From assembly GCA_030650995.1 (NCBI GenBank), contig JAUSCY010000040.1, positions 1 to 64,000 on the forward strand: a stretch of 64,000 nt of DNA, given 5' to 3'. Below the pieces are notes generated by a model. It did not search any database, had not been told where the DNA came from, and saw nothing but the letters and a program-made list of their open reading frames with translations. Source of the stretch: Sheuella sp. (GTDB taxonomy: Bacteria; Pseudomonadota; Gammaproteobacteria; Burkholderiales; Burkholderiaceae_B). The translations under genes and the position numbers were made by a program. The stretch's first letter is position 1. Each line of letters starts with the position of its first letter. Of this stretch, positions 1-11,910 are shown one piece after another.

Positions 1-638
1 AGATTAAGCGTGATTTCTATGTAGGGCTTGGAAATCAGTTCGCCGATTACCGTAATCGTCAAAGAGCGTCCGCTCCTGGCCACTACGAGCGGTGCAGCCA
101 TCAGGACTGCAGTCAGAAACTGACTGGACACCGAGCCTTGCACACGCACACGGTCACTCAGCGCATGCGCAGGATGAATCTCAAGCGGCGGATAACCCGG
201 TGTACCAAGATAGCGCACCTGCGCCCCCATCTCTACCAATCCCTCAACCAGATCACCAATCGGACGTTCATGCATACGCGGCACACCAGACAGGGTGTAG
301 TGCCCGCCCATCATCGCCAGCGCGGCAGTCAAGGGACGAATTGCCGTACCCGCATTACCCATAAATAGCGCAGCTTCCTTGACAGGAAACTCGGCCAAAC
401 CATCTACCGTGACTGAGTCTGCGGACTCATGCGATGTGATGTTCACACCGAGTTGCTTCAGTGCAGCCAGCATCACCCGTGTGTCGTCTGACTGTAATAA
501 GCCGTCGATACGCGTACTTCCAACCGCGAGGGCTGAAAGCAGCAACACGCGATTGGATATACTTTTCGAGCCAGGCAGCTTTACCGTGCCTTTTGCGTAG
601 TGCGCAGCAGGCAGATCAAGAAAATCTGTATGAGTCAT
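1..638 (-). CDS. aroA: 3-phosphoshikimate 1-carboxyvinyltransferase (EPSP synthase), 3' end outside window
   Basis: Manual minus-strand reading from ATG at 638 gives [38 protein letters not shown]...[14 protein letters not shown], matching AroA motifs. Not in the ORF track because the stop lies outside the window. Overlaps the tyrA end (ATGA). Confidence 0.95.
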   Translation of the reverse strand, partial: MTHTDFLDLPAAHYAKGTVKLPGSKSISNRVLLLSALAVGSTRIDGLLQSDDTRVMLAALKQLGVNITSHESADSVTVDGLAEFPVKEAALFMGNAGTAIRPLTAALAMMGGHYTLSGVPRMHERPIGDLVEGLVEMGAQVRYLGTPGYPPLEIHPAHALSDRVRVQGSVSSQFLTAVLMAAPLVVARSGRSLTITVIGELISKPYIEITLN

Positions 639-1543
639 TTCTGGTTTCCCGGCCATTCGGCACGCGACTTTGCTGCGGCCTCGAGCATTTCACGCAACCA
701 CGCTTGGTCAGCATGCTGCAATGCATCTTCGGCGCGGTCCATGACAGCGCGGAGATCTTTGAGCTCACGCAGCATCGCATCGCGATTAGCCATAAAAATA
801 TCAGACCACATTTCAGCGGAGCCTTGGGCTACACGCGTGAAATCCCTGAACCCTGTTCCCGCAGTCTGCAGTTTCAGTGCCGAATCCTGACTGGCAACAA
901 TATGCTGCATGAACAACGCAGCGATCCAGTGAGGCAGATGACTGACCGCAGCAACCATACCGTCATGCTGCGCAGGCGTAGTCGTGCTGACAATTGCGCC
1001 ACAGGCTTGCCAGACAGCCTGAATGCGCGCCACGTCATCCGCTTTATTTTCAGGCAGTGGCGTGAGAATCACTCGCTTACCCGCATAAAGCGTTGCATCA
1101 GCGGCCTGGGGGCCCTTCTCGTGCGAGCCAGCCATCGGATGCGCCGGCACGAACTGACCAATACGGCTCTTGAGGCCCGCGTGAGCGGCGGCAACGACAT
1201 TCTGTTTCGTGCTCCCACCATCCGTAATTAACGCATCAGGATTGAGCTTGCTGGCCAGCGCGGTAAAAATCGATTCAAACGCCCCGACGGGCGCTGCGAT
1301 AAAAATCAGATCTGCACGCACTGCGGCTTCTTCAAGCGTTGTTGCTTCATCAATCAATCCTAGCGCCTGGGCCTGCGCAAGCGTCTCGGGTCGACGCCCT
1401 GCACCAATCACATGAGAGACGATACCTGCCTTGCGGCAGGCAGCTGCGAACGAGCCACCGATCAGGCCCACACCAATCACTGCAAGCGTCTTGATTCTCA
1501 ATCCAGAGTGATTCGCGATTTCCTCAGTGGCCTGTGCACTCAT
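635..1543 (-). CDS. tyrA: prephenate dehydrogenase family protein
   Basis: ORF 302 aa with Rossmann motif [14 protein letters not shown]; sits between aroA and hisC. Confidence 0.92.
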   Translation of the reverse strand: MSAQATEEIANHSGLRIKTLAVIGVGLIGGSFAAACRKAGIVSHVIGAGRRPETLAQAQALGLIDEATTLEEAAVRADLIFIAAPVGAFESIFTALASKLNPDALITDGGSTKQNVVAAAHAGLKSRIGQFVPAHPMAGSHEKGPQAADATLYAGKRVILTPLPENKADDVARIQAVWQACGAIVSTTTPAQHDGMVAAVSHLPHWIAALFMQHIVASQDSALKLQTAGTGFRDFTRVAQGSAEMWSDIFMANRDAMLRELKDLRAVMDRAEDALQHADQAWLREMLEAAAKSRAEWPGNQK

Positions 1544-2676
1544 GCGCGCATCGCAGCCAGGATATCTGTCAGCGCATCAATAAATTTCTGATTTTCCTCA
1601 CGCAGTCCGACCGAGACACGTAACCACTCCGGCAGACCATCACCGGCCACGGGGCGTACGATCACTCCGCGCTTGAGTAACTCAAGATTGATGCGTGCAG
1701 CATCACCCATGTGAACCAGAACAAAATTGGCGTAGCTCGGAACATATTTCAAACCAAGCTTTTCAAATGCCTGCTGCAACTGTGCCTTTCCGTCGCGGTT
1801 GACTGCAAAACTTTTTACCTGAAACTCTTTATCACTCAGGGCAGCAATCGCAGCGGCCTGTGCAAGCGAATTCACATTGAAAGGCTGTCGCACGCGATTG
1901 AGCAAATCAGTCAGTCCTGGCTGTGCGACCGCAAAGCCGACCCGCAAACCAGCCAGGCCATATGCCTTGGAAAAACTGCGTGACACAATTAGATTGGGGA
2001 ATTGCTTAACCAGTCCGACACTGTCGACACGAAGTTCTGGCTCAAGAAACTCGTTATAGGCCTCATCAAGCACAACTGTCACACGCGCACCGTGGCGAGC
2101 CTGGACATGCGCCAGAAAAGACTCAATCTCAGCGTTAGCCAGGTAAGTACCAGTAGGATTATTTGGATTAGCAATAAACACCAATCGCGTACTGTCATCA
2201 ATCGCCTCGAGCATAGCTGGCAAATCGTGACCAAAGTCGCGGGCAGGAACAACGATATGTCGGGCACCGCGCGCCTGCGTAGCCAGTTTGTAGACAACGA
2301 AAGCGTGCTGGGAATAAACAACCGAGTTTGAAGGCTCAAGCAAAGCCATCGCCACTAACTCTAGGATATCGTTCGAGCCATTGCCGAGCGTCAGCCAGTT
2401 TTGTGGCACGTCATAGCGTTTGGACAAAGCCTGTTTAAGATCAAAACCTGCGGGATCGGGATAGCGGCCCAGGCCGTCGATCGCATCGAGAATCGCTTGC
2501 CGCGCAGAGGCAGGCATGCCAAGTGGATTTTCATTTGAAGCAAGTTTAACGATAGATGCCGGATCCAGTCCGAACTCGCGTGCGAGTTCTTCAATCGGTT
2601 TACCTGCCTGATAAGGAGCAATCGCAGCGACATGCTTGGGGGGGGCGTGCACAGAATCTGTATGTTTTGATGTCAT
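1540..2676 (-). CDS. hisC: histidinol-phosphate aminotransferase
   Basis: PLP aminotransferase motifs (SRSFSKAYGLAGLRVGF, NPNNPTGT). Start moved to MTSKHTDSVHAPP at 2676 from the track start at 2781. Confidence 0.9.
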   Translation of the reverse strand: MTSKHTDSVHAPPKHVAAIAPYQAGKPIEELAREFGLDPASIVKLASNENPLGMPASARQAILDAIDGLGRYPDPAGFDLKQALSKRYDVPQNWLTLGNGSNDILELVAMALLEPSNSVVYSQHAFVVYKLATQARGARHIVVPARDFGHDLPAMLEAIDDSTRLVFIANPNNPTGTYLANAEIESFLAHVQARHGARVTVVLDEAYNEFLEPELRVDSVGLVKQFPNLIVSRSFSKAYGLAGLRVGFAVAQPGLTDLLNRVRQPFNVNSLAQAAAIAALSDKEFQVKSFAVNRDGKAQLQQAFEKLGLKYVPSYANFVLVHMGDAARINLELLKRGVIVRPVAGDGLPEWLRVSVGLREENQKFIDALTDILAAMRA

Positions 2677-2738
2677 GATCACAATACCGTCGATAGTTGA
2701 CTTGGGGATCCGCATTGAAGCGTTACTGCGCGCAGGCA

Positions 2739-3824
2739 TTACTGCGCGGGGTATGAGCCAAGCACTTTGAAAAATGCACACTGATTTTCAAGGGTGGCAA
2801 GAGCTTTTTTGACCGCAGCATCCTGACGATGGCCCTCGATATCCACATAAAAATAATATTCCCACTGCCCGGTTCGAGCGGGGCGTGATTCGAAACGCGT
2901 CATCGATACGCCATTTTCATTGAGCGGCGAGAGCATCTGATACATCGCACCGGCACGATTGGGAACAGCGAGAATCAGACTGGTTTTATCCCGTCCACTC
3001 GGTATGGTTTCAATTTGTCCGATTGCAAGAAAGCGCGTGCGATTTTGCGCATCATCCTGAATACCTTGCGCAATAACGTTCAATCCCCAGACGTGAGCAG
3101 CCGCATCACTGGCAATGGCCGCCACAGTCGGGTCAGTCGAGGCGATACGCGCCGCCTCGGAATTACTCGACACAGGTTCGCGAGGCAACCCAGGATAATG
3201 ATGATTGAGCCAGCTCTGACATTGAGCAAGCGCCTGTGGATGGGCCATGATCCGCGTCACACCAGCCAGATTTGCGTCTTTAGCCAGCAAACAATGTCTG
3301 ATCAGCAACGAACGTTCACCCAGGATACGTACTGGGGAACCCAGCAACAAATCCAGCGTACGATTTACCGCACCCTCGGTTGAGTTTTCAACTGGCACCA
3401 TCCCGACACTGGCCGCACCTGCCTCAACAGCACGGAAGACCTCGTCAAAAGAAGCACAGGGAACACCGGTAACCGAGTGACCGAAATGCTCAAACGCAGC
3501 CTGCTCAGAAAAGGATCCTGCAGGGCCCAGATAGGCAACAGCTAACGCCTGCTCAAGCCCCCTGCACGCGGACATAATTTCAGTCCAGACAAAAGCTATA
3601 GCGTCCGCAGGTAAAGGACCGCGGTTTTTACTTTGCAACTGACGAATAACCTGAGCCTCTCGTTCGGGACGCAGGACCGGACCTTGGGCATGATGGGCAT
3701 GCTTGATATCACCCACTTGCTGTGCGGTGCGCGCACGCTGATTGATCAGATCAAGAATCTCCGCATCGATCTGATCGATGCGTTCGCGCAATGGCAACAA
3801 CTGGGCTTGCAATGACTCATCCAT
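2739..3824 (-). CDS. pheA: bifunctional chorismate mutase/prephenate dehydratase
   Basis: N-terminal chorismate mutase ([20 protein letters not shown]), prephenate dehydratase ([14 protein letters not shown]) and ACT-like C-terminus ([12 protein letters not shown]). Confidence 0.95.
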   Translation of the reverse strand: MDESLQAQLLPLRERIDQIDAEILDLINQRARTAQQVGDIKHAHHAQGPVLRPEREAQVIRQLQSKNRGPLPADAIAFVWTEIMSACRGLEQALAVAYLGPAGSFSEQAAFEHFGHSVTGVPCASFDEVFRAVEAGAASVGMVPVENSTEGAVNRTLDLLLGSPVRILGERSLLIRHCLLAKDANLAGVTRIMAHPQALAQCQSWLNHHYPGLPREPVSSNSEAARIASTDPTVAAIASDAAAHVWGLNVIAQGIQDDAQNRTRFLAIGQIETIPSGRDKTSLILAVPNRAGAMYQMLSPLNENGVSMTRFESRPARTGQWEYYFYVDIEGHRQDAAVKKALATLENQCAFFKVLGSYPAQ

Positions 3825-4950
3825 GAGAGCGTTCGAAATCCTTGAGAAAATCGATCAATGCCATCACACCTTCGATTGGCATTGCGTTGTAAATAGAAGC
3901 GCGCATGCCGCCCACGCTTTTGTGACCTTTAAGCTGCATTAATCCGTGCGCTGCCGCACCCTGCAAAAAAGCGGCATCCAGACTTGGGTCAGTCAAAAAG
4001 AAAGGTACGTTCATGCGCGAGCGTGCTGAACGCTCAACAGGCAACTTATAAAATGCACTCTGATCAAAAAAACCGTACAAAGCCTGCGCCTTAGCGATAT
4101 TAAGTTTTTCCATCGCAGCGAGTCCACCCTGCTGCCTGAGCCATTTGAATACGAGACCGGCGATGTAAATAGCATAGGTCGGTGGCGTATTGAACATGGA
4201 TTTCTCAGCAGCAACGTGTGCATAATCAAAAGCTGAGGGGCATATAGGCAAGGCATGGCCAATCAGATCACGCCGGACAATCACAATCGTGACGCCAGCA
4301 GGACCTGCATTTTTTTGTGCACCAGCAAAAATCATTCCCGTCTGATCGACAGGCATCGGACGCGAAAGGAAATGTGACGAGGCATCTACCACTAGCGGCA
4401 CACCAGGTGCCCCAAGGGTTGCCGTATCAGGCCAGTCCATTGTTTCCACACCACCAATCGTCTCATTGCTACACAGGTGCAAATAAGAAGCATCCTTGCG
4501 GACTTTCCAGGTGTGCGATGGAGGTACCCATGTATATGGCGCCTGGTACTGCCCATCAATAACGCTCGCCAGACCACTGCTGGCAGCGATATGCGAATCG
4601 CCGTAACGTTCGCATTCTTTTTGTGATTTGACCGACCAGATGCCTGTCAGGACAAAATCCGCTTTGTGACTGGGACTACGCCCCAGCAGGTTCAGCGGAA
4701 CAATTGCATTCTCTGCGCTTGCTCCACCCTGCATGAACATCACTGCATAGTCCTCAGACACGCCGAGCAATTCACGCAGGTCAGCTTCAGCTTCGCTGCA
4801 GATCTGCGTGAATTCGCGACCGCGATGACTCATTTCCATCACGGACATACCGCAACCATGCCAGTCCAGCATTTCTGCTGCAGCCTGTTGCAAGACCGAC
4901 TCGGGTATGGCCGATGGTCCAGGGGAAAAATTCCAGGGACGCACAGCCAT
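3817..4950 (-). CDS. serC: phosphoserine aminotransferase
   Basis: [17 protein letters not shown] start and [17 protein letters not shown]-lysine motif; start trimmed from the track ORF. Confidence 0.95.
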   Translation of the reverse strand: MAVRPWNFSPGPSAIPESVLQQAAAEMLDWHGCGMSVMEMSHRGREFTQICSEAEADLRELLGVSEDYAVMFMQGGASAENAIVPLNLLGRSPSHKADFVLTGIWSVKSQKECERYGDSHIAASSGLASVIDGQYQAPYTWVPPSHTWKVRKDASYLHLCSNETIGGVETMDWPDTATLGAPGVPLVVDASSHFLSRPMPVDQTGMIFAGAQKNAGPAGVTIVIVRRDLIGHALPICPSAFDYAHVAAEKSMFNTPPTYAIYIAGLVFKWLRQQGGLAAMEKLNIAKAQALYGFFDQSAFYKLPVERSARSRMNVPFFLTDPSLDAAFLQGAAAHGLMQLKGHKSVGGMRASIYNAMPIEGVMALIDFLKDFERSHG

Positions 4951-4951
4951 A

Positions 4952-7648
4952 TTAAGACTCCGAACCCGCCTCATCCGTTGAATCAGGGGCGGCATCTGGC
5001 GCAGAATCCGAGGAGGCGTCAGGTGCGGCATCTGATTTTGCAACAACATCTGTCACATCATCTGCAGCCTCATCGTCCACATCACTTTCTACAACGCGAC
5101 GCACGCCTGAAAGCATGCTGCCATCATCAACGTTAATCAGTGTGACGCCCTGTGTTGCACGACCCATCTCACGGATCTCTGACACACGTGTACGAACCAG
5201 CACGCCACCCGTTGTAATCAGCATGATTTCATCTGTCGCATTTGCCAGCACTGCGCCAACGACTTTGCCGTTACGCGCAGAAGTCTGGATCGCGATCATG
5301 CCTTTGGTTCCACGACCATGACGGGTGTATTCACCGATCGGGGTGCGCTTGCCAAAACCATTTTGTGTGGCAGTCAAGACGGTCTGTGTTTCATCACCAG
5401 ACACCAGCATGGCGATCACAGACTGCCCTTCCTCGAGCATCATGCCGCGCACGCCACGGGCATTCCTGCCCATCGGACGCACGTCATTTTCATCAAAGCG
5501 TACCGCTTTGCCTGAGTCGGAGAACAACATGACATCGTGCTTGCCATCGGTCAGTTCAGCACCAATCAGGAAGTCACCCTCGTCCAGATCAACAGCAATA
5601 ATGCCGGCTTTGCGTGGATTGGAAAAATCAGACAACAGTGTCTTTTTGACCGTACCGCGCGAGGTTGCCATGAATACAGTCTGTGAATCACTGAATTCTT
5701 TAATAGGCAATACGACCGTAATTTTTTCGCCATCAATCAGCGGGAACATATTGACGATAGGTTTACCGCGCGAAGTACGCGTTCCTTGTGGAACTTCCCA
5801 TACTTTGAGCCAATACACGCGACCACGGTCAGAGAAACACAACAGATAGTTGTGCGTATTGGCGGTGAACAACTGATCAATCCAGTCATCTTCCTTGGTT
5901 GCTGCAGCCTGCTTGCCACGACCGCCACGACGCTGCGCACGGTACTCAGACAAGGGCTGGCTCTTGATATAGCCGCCAGCTGACAATGTCACAACCATAT
6001 CAGCCGGTGTGATCAAGTCTTCTGTGTCAAGTTCGGTAGCGTTGAGTTCAATATCCGAACGACGGAAATCTTTTGCGTTGGTACCAAACTCTGTCTTGAT
6101 CGCTTGCAACTCATCGCTGATGATGACGGTGATACGTTCAGGACGCGCAAGGATATCAAGCAGGTCCGAAATGGTATCCATCACGGATTTGTATTCACTA
6201 ACAATCTTGTCTTGCTCAAGACCAGTCAGGCGTTGCAGACGCATGTTCAGAATTTCTTGCGCCTGTGTTTCGCTCAGACGATATAAACCATCGTCTTGCA
6301 AACCATAGCTGTCTGGCAGATTGTCAGGACGATAGGCTGCACGACCACCTACTGCCTCAGTATCTGCCCGCGAGAGCATCTCACGCACCAGGGATGAATC
6401 CCAGGTTTTATCCATCAAATCCTGACGTGCCACAGGAGGTGTGGGCGCGGCTTTGATGATACGGATGAACTCATCAATATTCGCTAACGCAACAGCGAGG
6501 CCTTCGAGCACATGGCCACGCTCACGCGCTTTGCGCAGCTGGAATACAGTACGGCGCGTCACAACTTCGCGACGATGCGACAGGAAATACTCAACCATCT
6601 GCTTGAGGTTGAGCAGGCGTGGCTGACCATCGACCAGCGCCACCAGGTTCATCCCGAAGGTGTCCTGCAACTGCGTGTACTTATAGAGATTGTTCAACAC
6701 AACCTCAGGCACTTCTCCGCGTTTGAGCTCGATCACCAGACGCATACCGTCCTTGTCCGACTCATCGCGAATATCAGAAATGCCTTCGACTTTCTTTTCG
6801 TTTACAAGCTCTGCGATACGCTCTTGCAAGGTCTTTTTATTGACCTGATAAGGCAATGCATCGACCACAATCGCCTGGCGATTGGCGCTTCCCTTGATGT
6901 CTTCGAAATGCGTCTTGGCGCGCATGATCACGCGACCGCGACCTGTGCGATAGCCCTCGCGCACTCCAACGATGCCGTAAATAATGCCGCCTGTCGGAAA
7001 ATCGGGCGCAGGAATGATTTCAATCAGATCATCAATCGTGCATTCCGGATTACGCAGACAATACAGACAACCATCCACTACCTCTGACAGGTTATGCGGA
7101 GGAATGTTGGTGGCCATACCCACAGCAATACCCGAGCTGCCGTTCACCAGCAAGTTGGGCAAGCGCGCAGGCAACAGTAACGGTTCGTTTTCGCTGCCGT
7201 CATAGTTAGGGCCAAAATCGACCGTTTCCTGATCAATATCAGCAAGCAACTCATGCGCAATTTTAGACAAGCGAATTTCGGTGTATCGCATTGCTGCAGC
7301 ACTATCGCCGTCGATGGAGCCAAAGTTACCCTGCCCATCAACCAACATATAGCGCAGCGAGAAATCCTGCGCCATACGCACAATCGTGTCGTAAACAGCC
7401 TGGTCGCCGTGTGGGTGATATTTACCAATCACGTCACCGACAATACGCGCTGACTTCTTATAAGCACGGTTCCAGTCATTATTGAGCTCGTGCATCGCAA
7501 ACAACACGCGACGGTGCACAGGCTTGAGACCATCCCGGACATCCGGGAGGGCGCGCCCGACGATTACGCTCATTGCGTAATCGAGATAACTACGGCGCAT
7601 TTCTTCTTCCAGCGAGATTGGAAGCGTTTCCTTGGCGAAGGAATCCAT
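4952..7648 (-). CDS. gyrA: DNA gyrase subunit A
   Basis: [30 protein letters not shown]; GyrA box-like QRRGGRGK; acidic C-terminal tail. Confidence 0.98.
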   Translation of the reverse strand: MDSFAKETLPISLEEEMRRSYLDYAMSVIVGRALPDVRDGLKPVHRRVLFAMHELNNDWNRAYKKSARIVGDVIGKYHPHGDQAVYDTIVRMAQDFSLRYMLVDGQGNFGSIDGDSAAAMRYTEIRLSKIAHELLADIDQETVDFGPNYDGSENEPLLLPARLPNLLVNGSSGIAVGMATNIPPHNLSEVVDGCLYCLRNPECTIDDLIEIIPAPDFPTGGIIYGIVGVREGYRTGRGRVIMRAKTHFEDIKGSANRQAIVVDALPYQVNKKTLQERIAELVNEKKVEGISDIRDESDKDGMRLVIELKRGEVPEVVLNNLYKYTQLQDTFGMNLVALVDGQPRLLNLKQMVEYFLSHRREVVTRRTVFQLRKARERGHVLEGLAVALANIDEFIRIIKAAPTPPVARQDLMDKTWDSSLVREMLSRADTEAVGGRAAYRPDNLPDSYGLQDDGLYRLSETQAQEILNMRLQRLTGLEQDKIVSEYKSVMDTISDLLDILARPERITVIISDELQAIKTEFGTNAKDFRRSDIELNATELDTEDLITPADMVVTLSAGGYIKSQPLSEYRAQRRGGRGKQAAATKEDDWIDQLFTANTHNYLLCFSDRGRVYWLKVWEVPQGTRTSRGKPIVNMFPLIDGEKITVVLPIKEFSDSQTVFMATSRGTVKKTLLSDFSNPRKAGIIAVDLDEGDFLIGAELTDGKHDVMLFSDSGKAVRFDENDVRPMGRNARGVRGMMLEEGQSVIAMLVSGDETQTVLTATQNGFGKRTPIGEYTRHGRGTKGMIAIQTSARNGKVVGAVLANATDEIMLITTGGVLVRTRVSEIREMGRATQGVTLINVDDGSMLSGVRRVVESDVDDEAADDVTDVVAKSDAAPDASSDSAPDAAPDSTDEAGSES

Positions 7649-8199
7649 ATTTTCTAGACTAATGACAGCGGTTGAAAGCCCAAGATTGGGGCATAAAGAT
7701 TAACCTTGGATTCTACACCGCCACCACCCCAACATTTCAACCCTTCCCTGCCCCCATATATAGACACCAATATAAAAACGATCTCGGGTCATTGCTGGCA
7801 GCTCTTAAAAGCACTGAAACGGTGAACTATTTTGTTTTTCAGCACAGCAATCAATTGTTTTTATAGAAATTCGGAGGGTATTTTTAAAATTCGAGCTCGG
7901 AAGGTGCGACATAAAAACGACACTCTTCTCCTTAAACCGGCTTCTTTGTTGCCAAAAACCAACAACAAATGGCTTCTAAACGTAGAAATGCGGGTATCAA
8001 AGCCCTCGTACTCACAGAACAGTCAACAAAGCTCATCAAATGCCTTAAGATTCGAATCAGCACGCAGGAAACCCAGTGTGTAATTTCTTTGAAACTGCTC
8101 TTAGCGTTGCTATACTGGCCCCGTTTCCTGATTTATTTATTTGCGGCGGGGGTTCGCTGCGAGTCACTTATCCAGCTTCAAGCTCAAACGAGGAGAAAC

Positions 8200-8775
8200 A
8201 TGAACAAACCCTCCAAATTCGCTCTGGCACTCGCCTTTGCTGCATTCACAGCAACTGGCGTCGCTTCCGCGCAAACGGTAGACAATTGGAAGAACGGCTC
8301 AAATGAGCTTGTTTGGAAGAACGGCACCAACGAATTATGCTGGCGCGACAACTTCTGGACACCTGCAACCGGCGTAGTCGGTTGTGATGGCGTTGCTAAA
8401 CCAGCTTCTGCTAACCCTATGGCAGACAAGATTTCGATTAAAGCCGAAGCCTTGTTTGACTTTGACAAAGCAATCGTTAAGCCCGAAGGCAAAAAGCTGC
8501 TTGACCAGGTTGTGACCCAGTCACAAGCTATCAAGCTCGAGACCATCATTGCTGTCGGTTATACCGACGCAATCGGTACTGTTGATTACAACATCAAGCT
8601 TTCACAGCGTCGTGCTGCTGCCGTTAAGGCATACTTGGTTTCGAAAGGCATGGATCCTAACCGTATCACTACGGAAGGTAAAGGCAAATCGAACCCAGTT
8701 GCTGACAACAAAACAGCTGCTGGTCGCGCCAAGAACCGTCGCGTAGAAGTCGAAATCATCGGTAGCAAGAAGTAA
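8200..8775 (+). CDS. ompA: OmpA family outer membrane protein
   Basis: Signal peptide MNKPSKFALALAFAAFTATGVASAQ; OmpA C-terminal domain (GYTDAIGTVDYNIKLSQRRA...GRAKNRRVEVEI); start at 8200 after AGGAG. Confidence 0.9.
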   Translation: MNKPSKFALALAFAAFTATGVASAQTVDNWKNGSNELVWKNGTNELCWRDNFWTPATGVVGCDGVAKPASANPMADKISIKAEALFDFDKAIVKPEGKKLLDQVVTQSQAIKLETIIAVGYTDAIGTVDYNIKLSQRRAAAVKAYLVSKGMDPNRITTEGKGKSNPVADNKTAAGRAKNRRVEVEIIGSKK

Positions 8776-8825
8776 TTCTTCGCTTATCGACTGTGAGAAC
8801 CGCTTCGGCGGTTTTCACTTCGACT

Positions 8826-8855
8826 AAAAAGGCCTCGCTTGCGGGGCCTTTTTTT
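8826..8855 (+). terminator. Rho-independent terminator after ompA
   Basis: AAAAAGGCCTCGCTTGCGGGGCCTTTTTTT hairpin plus T-run. Confidence 0.85.
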
Positions 8856-8888
8856 ATACTCTGAACTTTTGATTCGAGGTCTCATATC

Positions 8889-9611
8889 ATGACGATAAAC
8901 GCCAAGCCTCCTCTTTCAGGCAATGTCGATCAGGCTGAGCTTGATAAATTCAGTGCGCTCGCCGCGCGCTGGTGGGATCCGAAAAGTGAATTCAAACCCC
9001 TGCACGCGATCAACCCTTTGAGACTGACCTGGATCAAAGACATGATTGGCGGGCTTGAGGGTAAAACGATTATTGATGTCGGCTGCGGTGGTGGCATTCT
9101 GGCCGAGGCCATGGCTGCGGGCGGTGCGACCGTCACAGGTATTGATCTGGCAGAGAAGTCATTGAAAGTTGCCAAACTTCACGGTCTTGAGTCAGGTGTA
9201 CCTGTTACTTATCGCAATATCTGTGCTGAAGACATGGCACTTGAGCAACCAGGTCAGTTTGATGTGGTCACCTGCATGGAAATGCTAGAACATGTACCTG
9301 ACCCGGGCTCTATCATTCAAGCCTGCGCCACCATGGTCAAACCGGGTGGCTGGGTATTTTTCTCAACACTGAATCGCAATCCAAAATCTTTCCTGTTCGC
9401 GATTGTCGGTGCGGAATATATTTTGCGGCTACTGCCACGCGGCACACACAGCTGGAAAAGCTTTATTCGACCCAGCGAGCTCGCAACCTCTGCGCGTGCA
9501 GCAGGTCTTGAACCAAACCAGATGCTTGGCATGAGCTACAACCCTTTGACAGAACACTACTCGCTGGGACAAGACACGAGTGTGAATTATCTGATGGCGA
9601 CACGTAAATGA
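8889..9611 (+). CDS. ubiG: ubiquinone biosynthesis 3-O-methyltransferase
   Basis: ARWWDP and [18 protein letters not shown] motif; followed by gph with ATGA overlap. Confidence 0.95.
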   Translation: MTINAKPPLSGNVDQAELDKFSALAARWWDPKSEFKPLHAINPLRLTWIKDMIGGLEGKTIIDVGCGGGILAEAMAAGGATVTGIDLAEKSLKVAKLHGLESGVPVTYRNICAEDMALEQPGQFDVVTCMEMLEHVPDPGSIIQACATMVKPGGWVFFSTLNRNPKSFLFAIVGAEYILRLLPRGTHSWKSFIRPSELATSARAAGLEPNQMLGMSYNPLTEHYSLGQDTSVNYLMATRK

Positions 9612-10270
9612 CCGCACTTATTTTGTTTGATTTCGATGGCACACTGGCCGATACGGCAACAGATCTGGCTGCAGCAGCCAACAGACAACGTACGCGACGC
9701 GGTTTAGATCCAATGCCAATTGAAATACTGAGACCATTTTCTTCAGCCGGTGCGCGAGGTTTATTGCGCTGCGCACTGGATATGGGTACGGATCATCCAG
9801 ATTACGAAGAAAGTCGTCTTCAGTTTTTAAAAGATTACGAAGCCGCGATGATCGTCGACACCCGGCTATTTGACGGTGTGCCTGAACTGCTTACGCAGAT
9901 CAAAGACGCAGGTATGAAGTGGGGTATTGTGACCAATAAGGCCACCTATCTTGCGACGCCAATTGTTGAGGCGCTGGGATTAGCCGATGACTGCGCAGCA
10001 CTCGTCTGCGGTGACACGACTGAACATGCGAAACCCCATCCCCTGCCCTTGCTGCATGCTGCGCAAGTCGCTGGTTTTGGGGTAGATCGCTGCTTGTATG
10101 TTGGCGATGATATTCGCGATATACAAGCAGCGCGCGCAGCAGGTATGCCATCGATCGCTGCGGCCTATGGTTATTGTGGTCCAGATCATCCTGTTGAAAC
10201 CTGGCAGGCTGATCGTTGTGCCTATTCAGCTCAGGAAATTTGGCCTGCTATCGAACAATTAACACGCTGA
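9608..10270 (+). CDS. gph: phosphoglycolate phosphatase (HAD family)
   Basis: [33 protein letters not shown]. Confidence 0.9.
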   Translation: MTALILFDFDGTLADTATDLAAAANRQRTRRGLDPMPIEILRPFSSAGARGLLRCALDMGTDHPDYEESRLQFLKDYEAAMIVDTRLFDGVPELLTQIKDAGMKWGIVTNKATYLATPIVEALGLADDCAALVCGDTTEHAKPHPLPLLHAAQVAGFGVDRCLYVGDDIRDIQAARAAGMPSIAAAYGYCGPDHPVETWQADRCAYSAQEIWPAIEQLTR

Positions 10271-10341
10271 AATACTTTATTGAACTTATTTACATCATTA
10301 TGGTCTGACTAAACAGATTGTTCGTCTACAATCTAACAACT

Positions 10342-10704
10342 GGGGCCGATCCGGATTCGACGGGGGTCGCGAAACAGTGCAGGGCATGTCGAGCACCAGT
10401 TCGCTCGTAAATCCACTGGAAACACTATAAACGCCAACGACGAGCGTTTCGCTCTGGCCGCTTAAGCGGTGAGCCGCTGCACTGATTTGTCTTTGGGTCA
10501 GGTGGAGAAATCCACAGCAGCGTCATTTACAAAGAATCGGCGTTTGCTGGGTCACACAGTAAATTCTTAAAACTACGTGAATCGCTAAGGTCCGGCCTGT
10601 CGGTTGGCTAAGTCCGAGGTTAAACAAAAAATAAATCGACTACACATGTAGAACTGCCTGCAGAGGGCTCGCGGACGGGGGTTCAATTCCCCCCGGCTCC
10701 ACCA
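10342..10704 (+). ncRNA. ssrA: transfer-messenger RNA; tag peptide ANDERFALAA
   Basis: 5' GGGGCCGATCCGGATTCGACGGGGGT; tag frame GCC AAC GAC GAG CGT TTC GCT CTG GCC GCT TAA (10433-10465); 3' GGGGGTTCAATTCCCCCCGGCTCCACCA. Confidence 0.98.
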
Positions 10705-10740
10705 TATTTAGGTTCAATATGTTCCGTGATAGTACTCAAG

Positions 10741-10773
10741 ACCCGCTAATCCACTAGGTTAGCGGGTTTTTTC
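10741..10773 (+). terminator. terminator after ssrA
   Basis: ACCCGCTAA-TCCACTAGG-TTAGCGGGT followed by TTTTTCTT. Confidence 0.85.
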
Positions 10774-10821
10774 TTGCCAAAGCAGACCATTCAGGCACAT
10801 TAAAAAACAGTAGATTATTGA

Positions 10822-10876
10822 GTAACTTCTGGGGTAACTTGATTCAAGCCTTCAAAATATTTTAAAAAGTTACCCC
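10822..10876 (+). promoter_or_regulatory. repeat-rich region before the integrase remnant (GTAACTT x2 direct plus inverted AAGTTACCCC)
   Basis: GTAACTT at 10822 and 10834; GGGGTAACTT (10831-10840) is the perfect inverse of AAGTTACCCC (10867-10876). Confidence 0.6.
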
Positions 10877-11050
10877 ATGAATCTGACTGACCTGGACTGC
10901 AAAAATGCAAAGCCTCGAGACAAGAGCTACAAATTGTTCGACGGCAAGGGTCGTGGTATTGAACTGTTGAGTGACAGAGACAAAGGACACGCACTTTTCG
11001 CGACGTGCTCAAACCGCAGGACGCTACGCGAGACTGCGCTTAGGGGCTAG
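10877..11050 (+). pseudogene. N-terminal remnant of a tyrosine-recombinase integrase (P4-like, DUF4102-type N-terminus)
   Basis: MNLTDLDCKNAKPRDKSYKLFDGKGRGIELLSDRDKG... resembles the M-LTD--C--AKPR-K-YKL-DG-G start of P4-type integrases; homology stops after ~35 aa; 173 bp downstream of ssrA. Below the ORF-track length cutoff. Confidence 0.75.
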
Positions 11051-11342
11051 TGGCTGGATGCGCATGAAGATGAATGCCCAGCGCTGCAGTGACTTTGAGG
11101 ATCGTCGCAAAGCTTGGATTGCCTTCGCCAGACAAGGCTTTATAGAGACTCTCACGGCCTAAACCGGTATCGCGAGATAGTTGAGACATTCCTTTGGCGC
11201 GAGCAATATTGCCGAGAGCTTTAGCAAGAAATGCGGCATCATCTCCAGCCTCTTGCAGACAGGCTTCAAAATACAGCGCCATGTCCTGTTCTGTTTTGAG
11301 GTGCTCAGCGCTATCCCATTTGCGAAGTTTGAGGGTGTTCAT
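11040..11342 (-). CDS. HTH antitoxin of an addiction module (HigA-like)
   Basis: 100 aa: EDMALYFEACLQEAGDDAAFLAKALGNIARAKGMSQLSRDTGLGRESLYKALSGEGNPSFATILKVTAALG (Xre-type HTH); directly follows the toxin gene. Confidence 0.85.
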   Translation of the reverse strand: MNTLKLRKWDSAEHLKTEQDMALYFEACLQEAGDDAAFLAKALGNIARAKGMSQLSRDTGLGRESLYKALSGEGNPSFATILKVTAALGIHLHAHPATSP

Positions 11343-11345
11343 ACG

Positions 11346-11642
11346 TCACTCCTTAATTTGTTGTGCAAGCCCAAGGGCTATCTTGATGTCTTTAGCTTGT
11401 GTGCCTTTGTCGCCGCCGGCGAGCAAGATCACAATCTCCAAGCCGCGCTGTGCGAAATACACGCGATACCCTGGCCCGTAGTGAATCCGCATTTCTGAAA
11501 CTCCTTCACCAACAGGCTTACAGTCGCCAAAGTTGCCTTCCCCGGCGCGGTCAATGCGGACCTGAATCCTGCGCGCAGCTTGCTTGTCACGCAAGGATTC
11601 AAACCATGCATCAAACACCTCGGTGGTGTAAATAGATTTCAT
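11346..11642 (-). CDS. RelE/HigB-type toxin
   Basis: MKSIYTTEVFDAWFESLRDKQAARRIQVRIDRAGEGNFGDCKPVGEGVSEMRIHYGPGYRVYFAQRG; start at internal Met (11642). Confidence 0.87.
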   Translation of the reverse strand: MKSIYTTEVFDAWFESLRDKQAARRIQVRIDRAGEGNFGDCKPVGEGVSEMRIHYGPGYRVYFAQRGLEIVILLAGGDKGTQAKDIKIALGLAQQIKE

Positions 11643-11910
11643 AGGCAAAGCTGTATTAAATAGGATACACAACTGTATCAAATGGGATACTCGATGTCAA
11701 TTCCCCAGATGGGAATTAAATTGACGTGCTTACAGGGTAAAACTGGATGAAAATTCAATCATTGACTAGGCCAAACTCCATGCTTAGGAAAACGAATACA
11801 GCCTGATTTTCAGCTGTAATCCCCATCATTCCGCAGGCGTGATGAGTCGCCCTCACCTCTTGAACTACCAAACTTTTTACTCGATACCCGCCCCACCACC
11901 ACTACCGCAC

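Noticed and set aside
461-1231. 256 aa plus-strand ORF
   Set aside because: Antisense to tyrA, which has clear homologous motifs; no recognisable protein features.
6512-7087. 191 aa plus-strand ORF
   Set aside because: Antisense to gyrA; composition typical of a shadow ORF.
7672-8083. Small ORFs in the gyrA-ompA intergenic region
   Set aside because: AT-rich leader sequence, no protein-like features; likely promoter/5' UTR of ompA.
11880-11907. TCGATACCCGCCCCACCACCA looked like a tRNA/tmRNA 3' end (possible attR)
   Set aside because: Poor match to TTCAATTCCCCCCGGCTCCACCA of ssrA and no tRNA arms in front of it.
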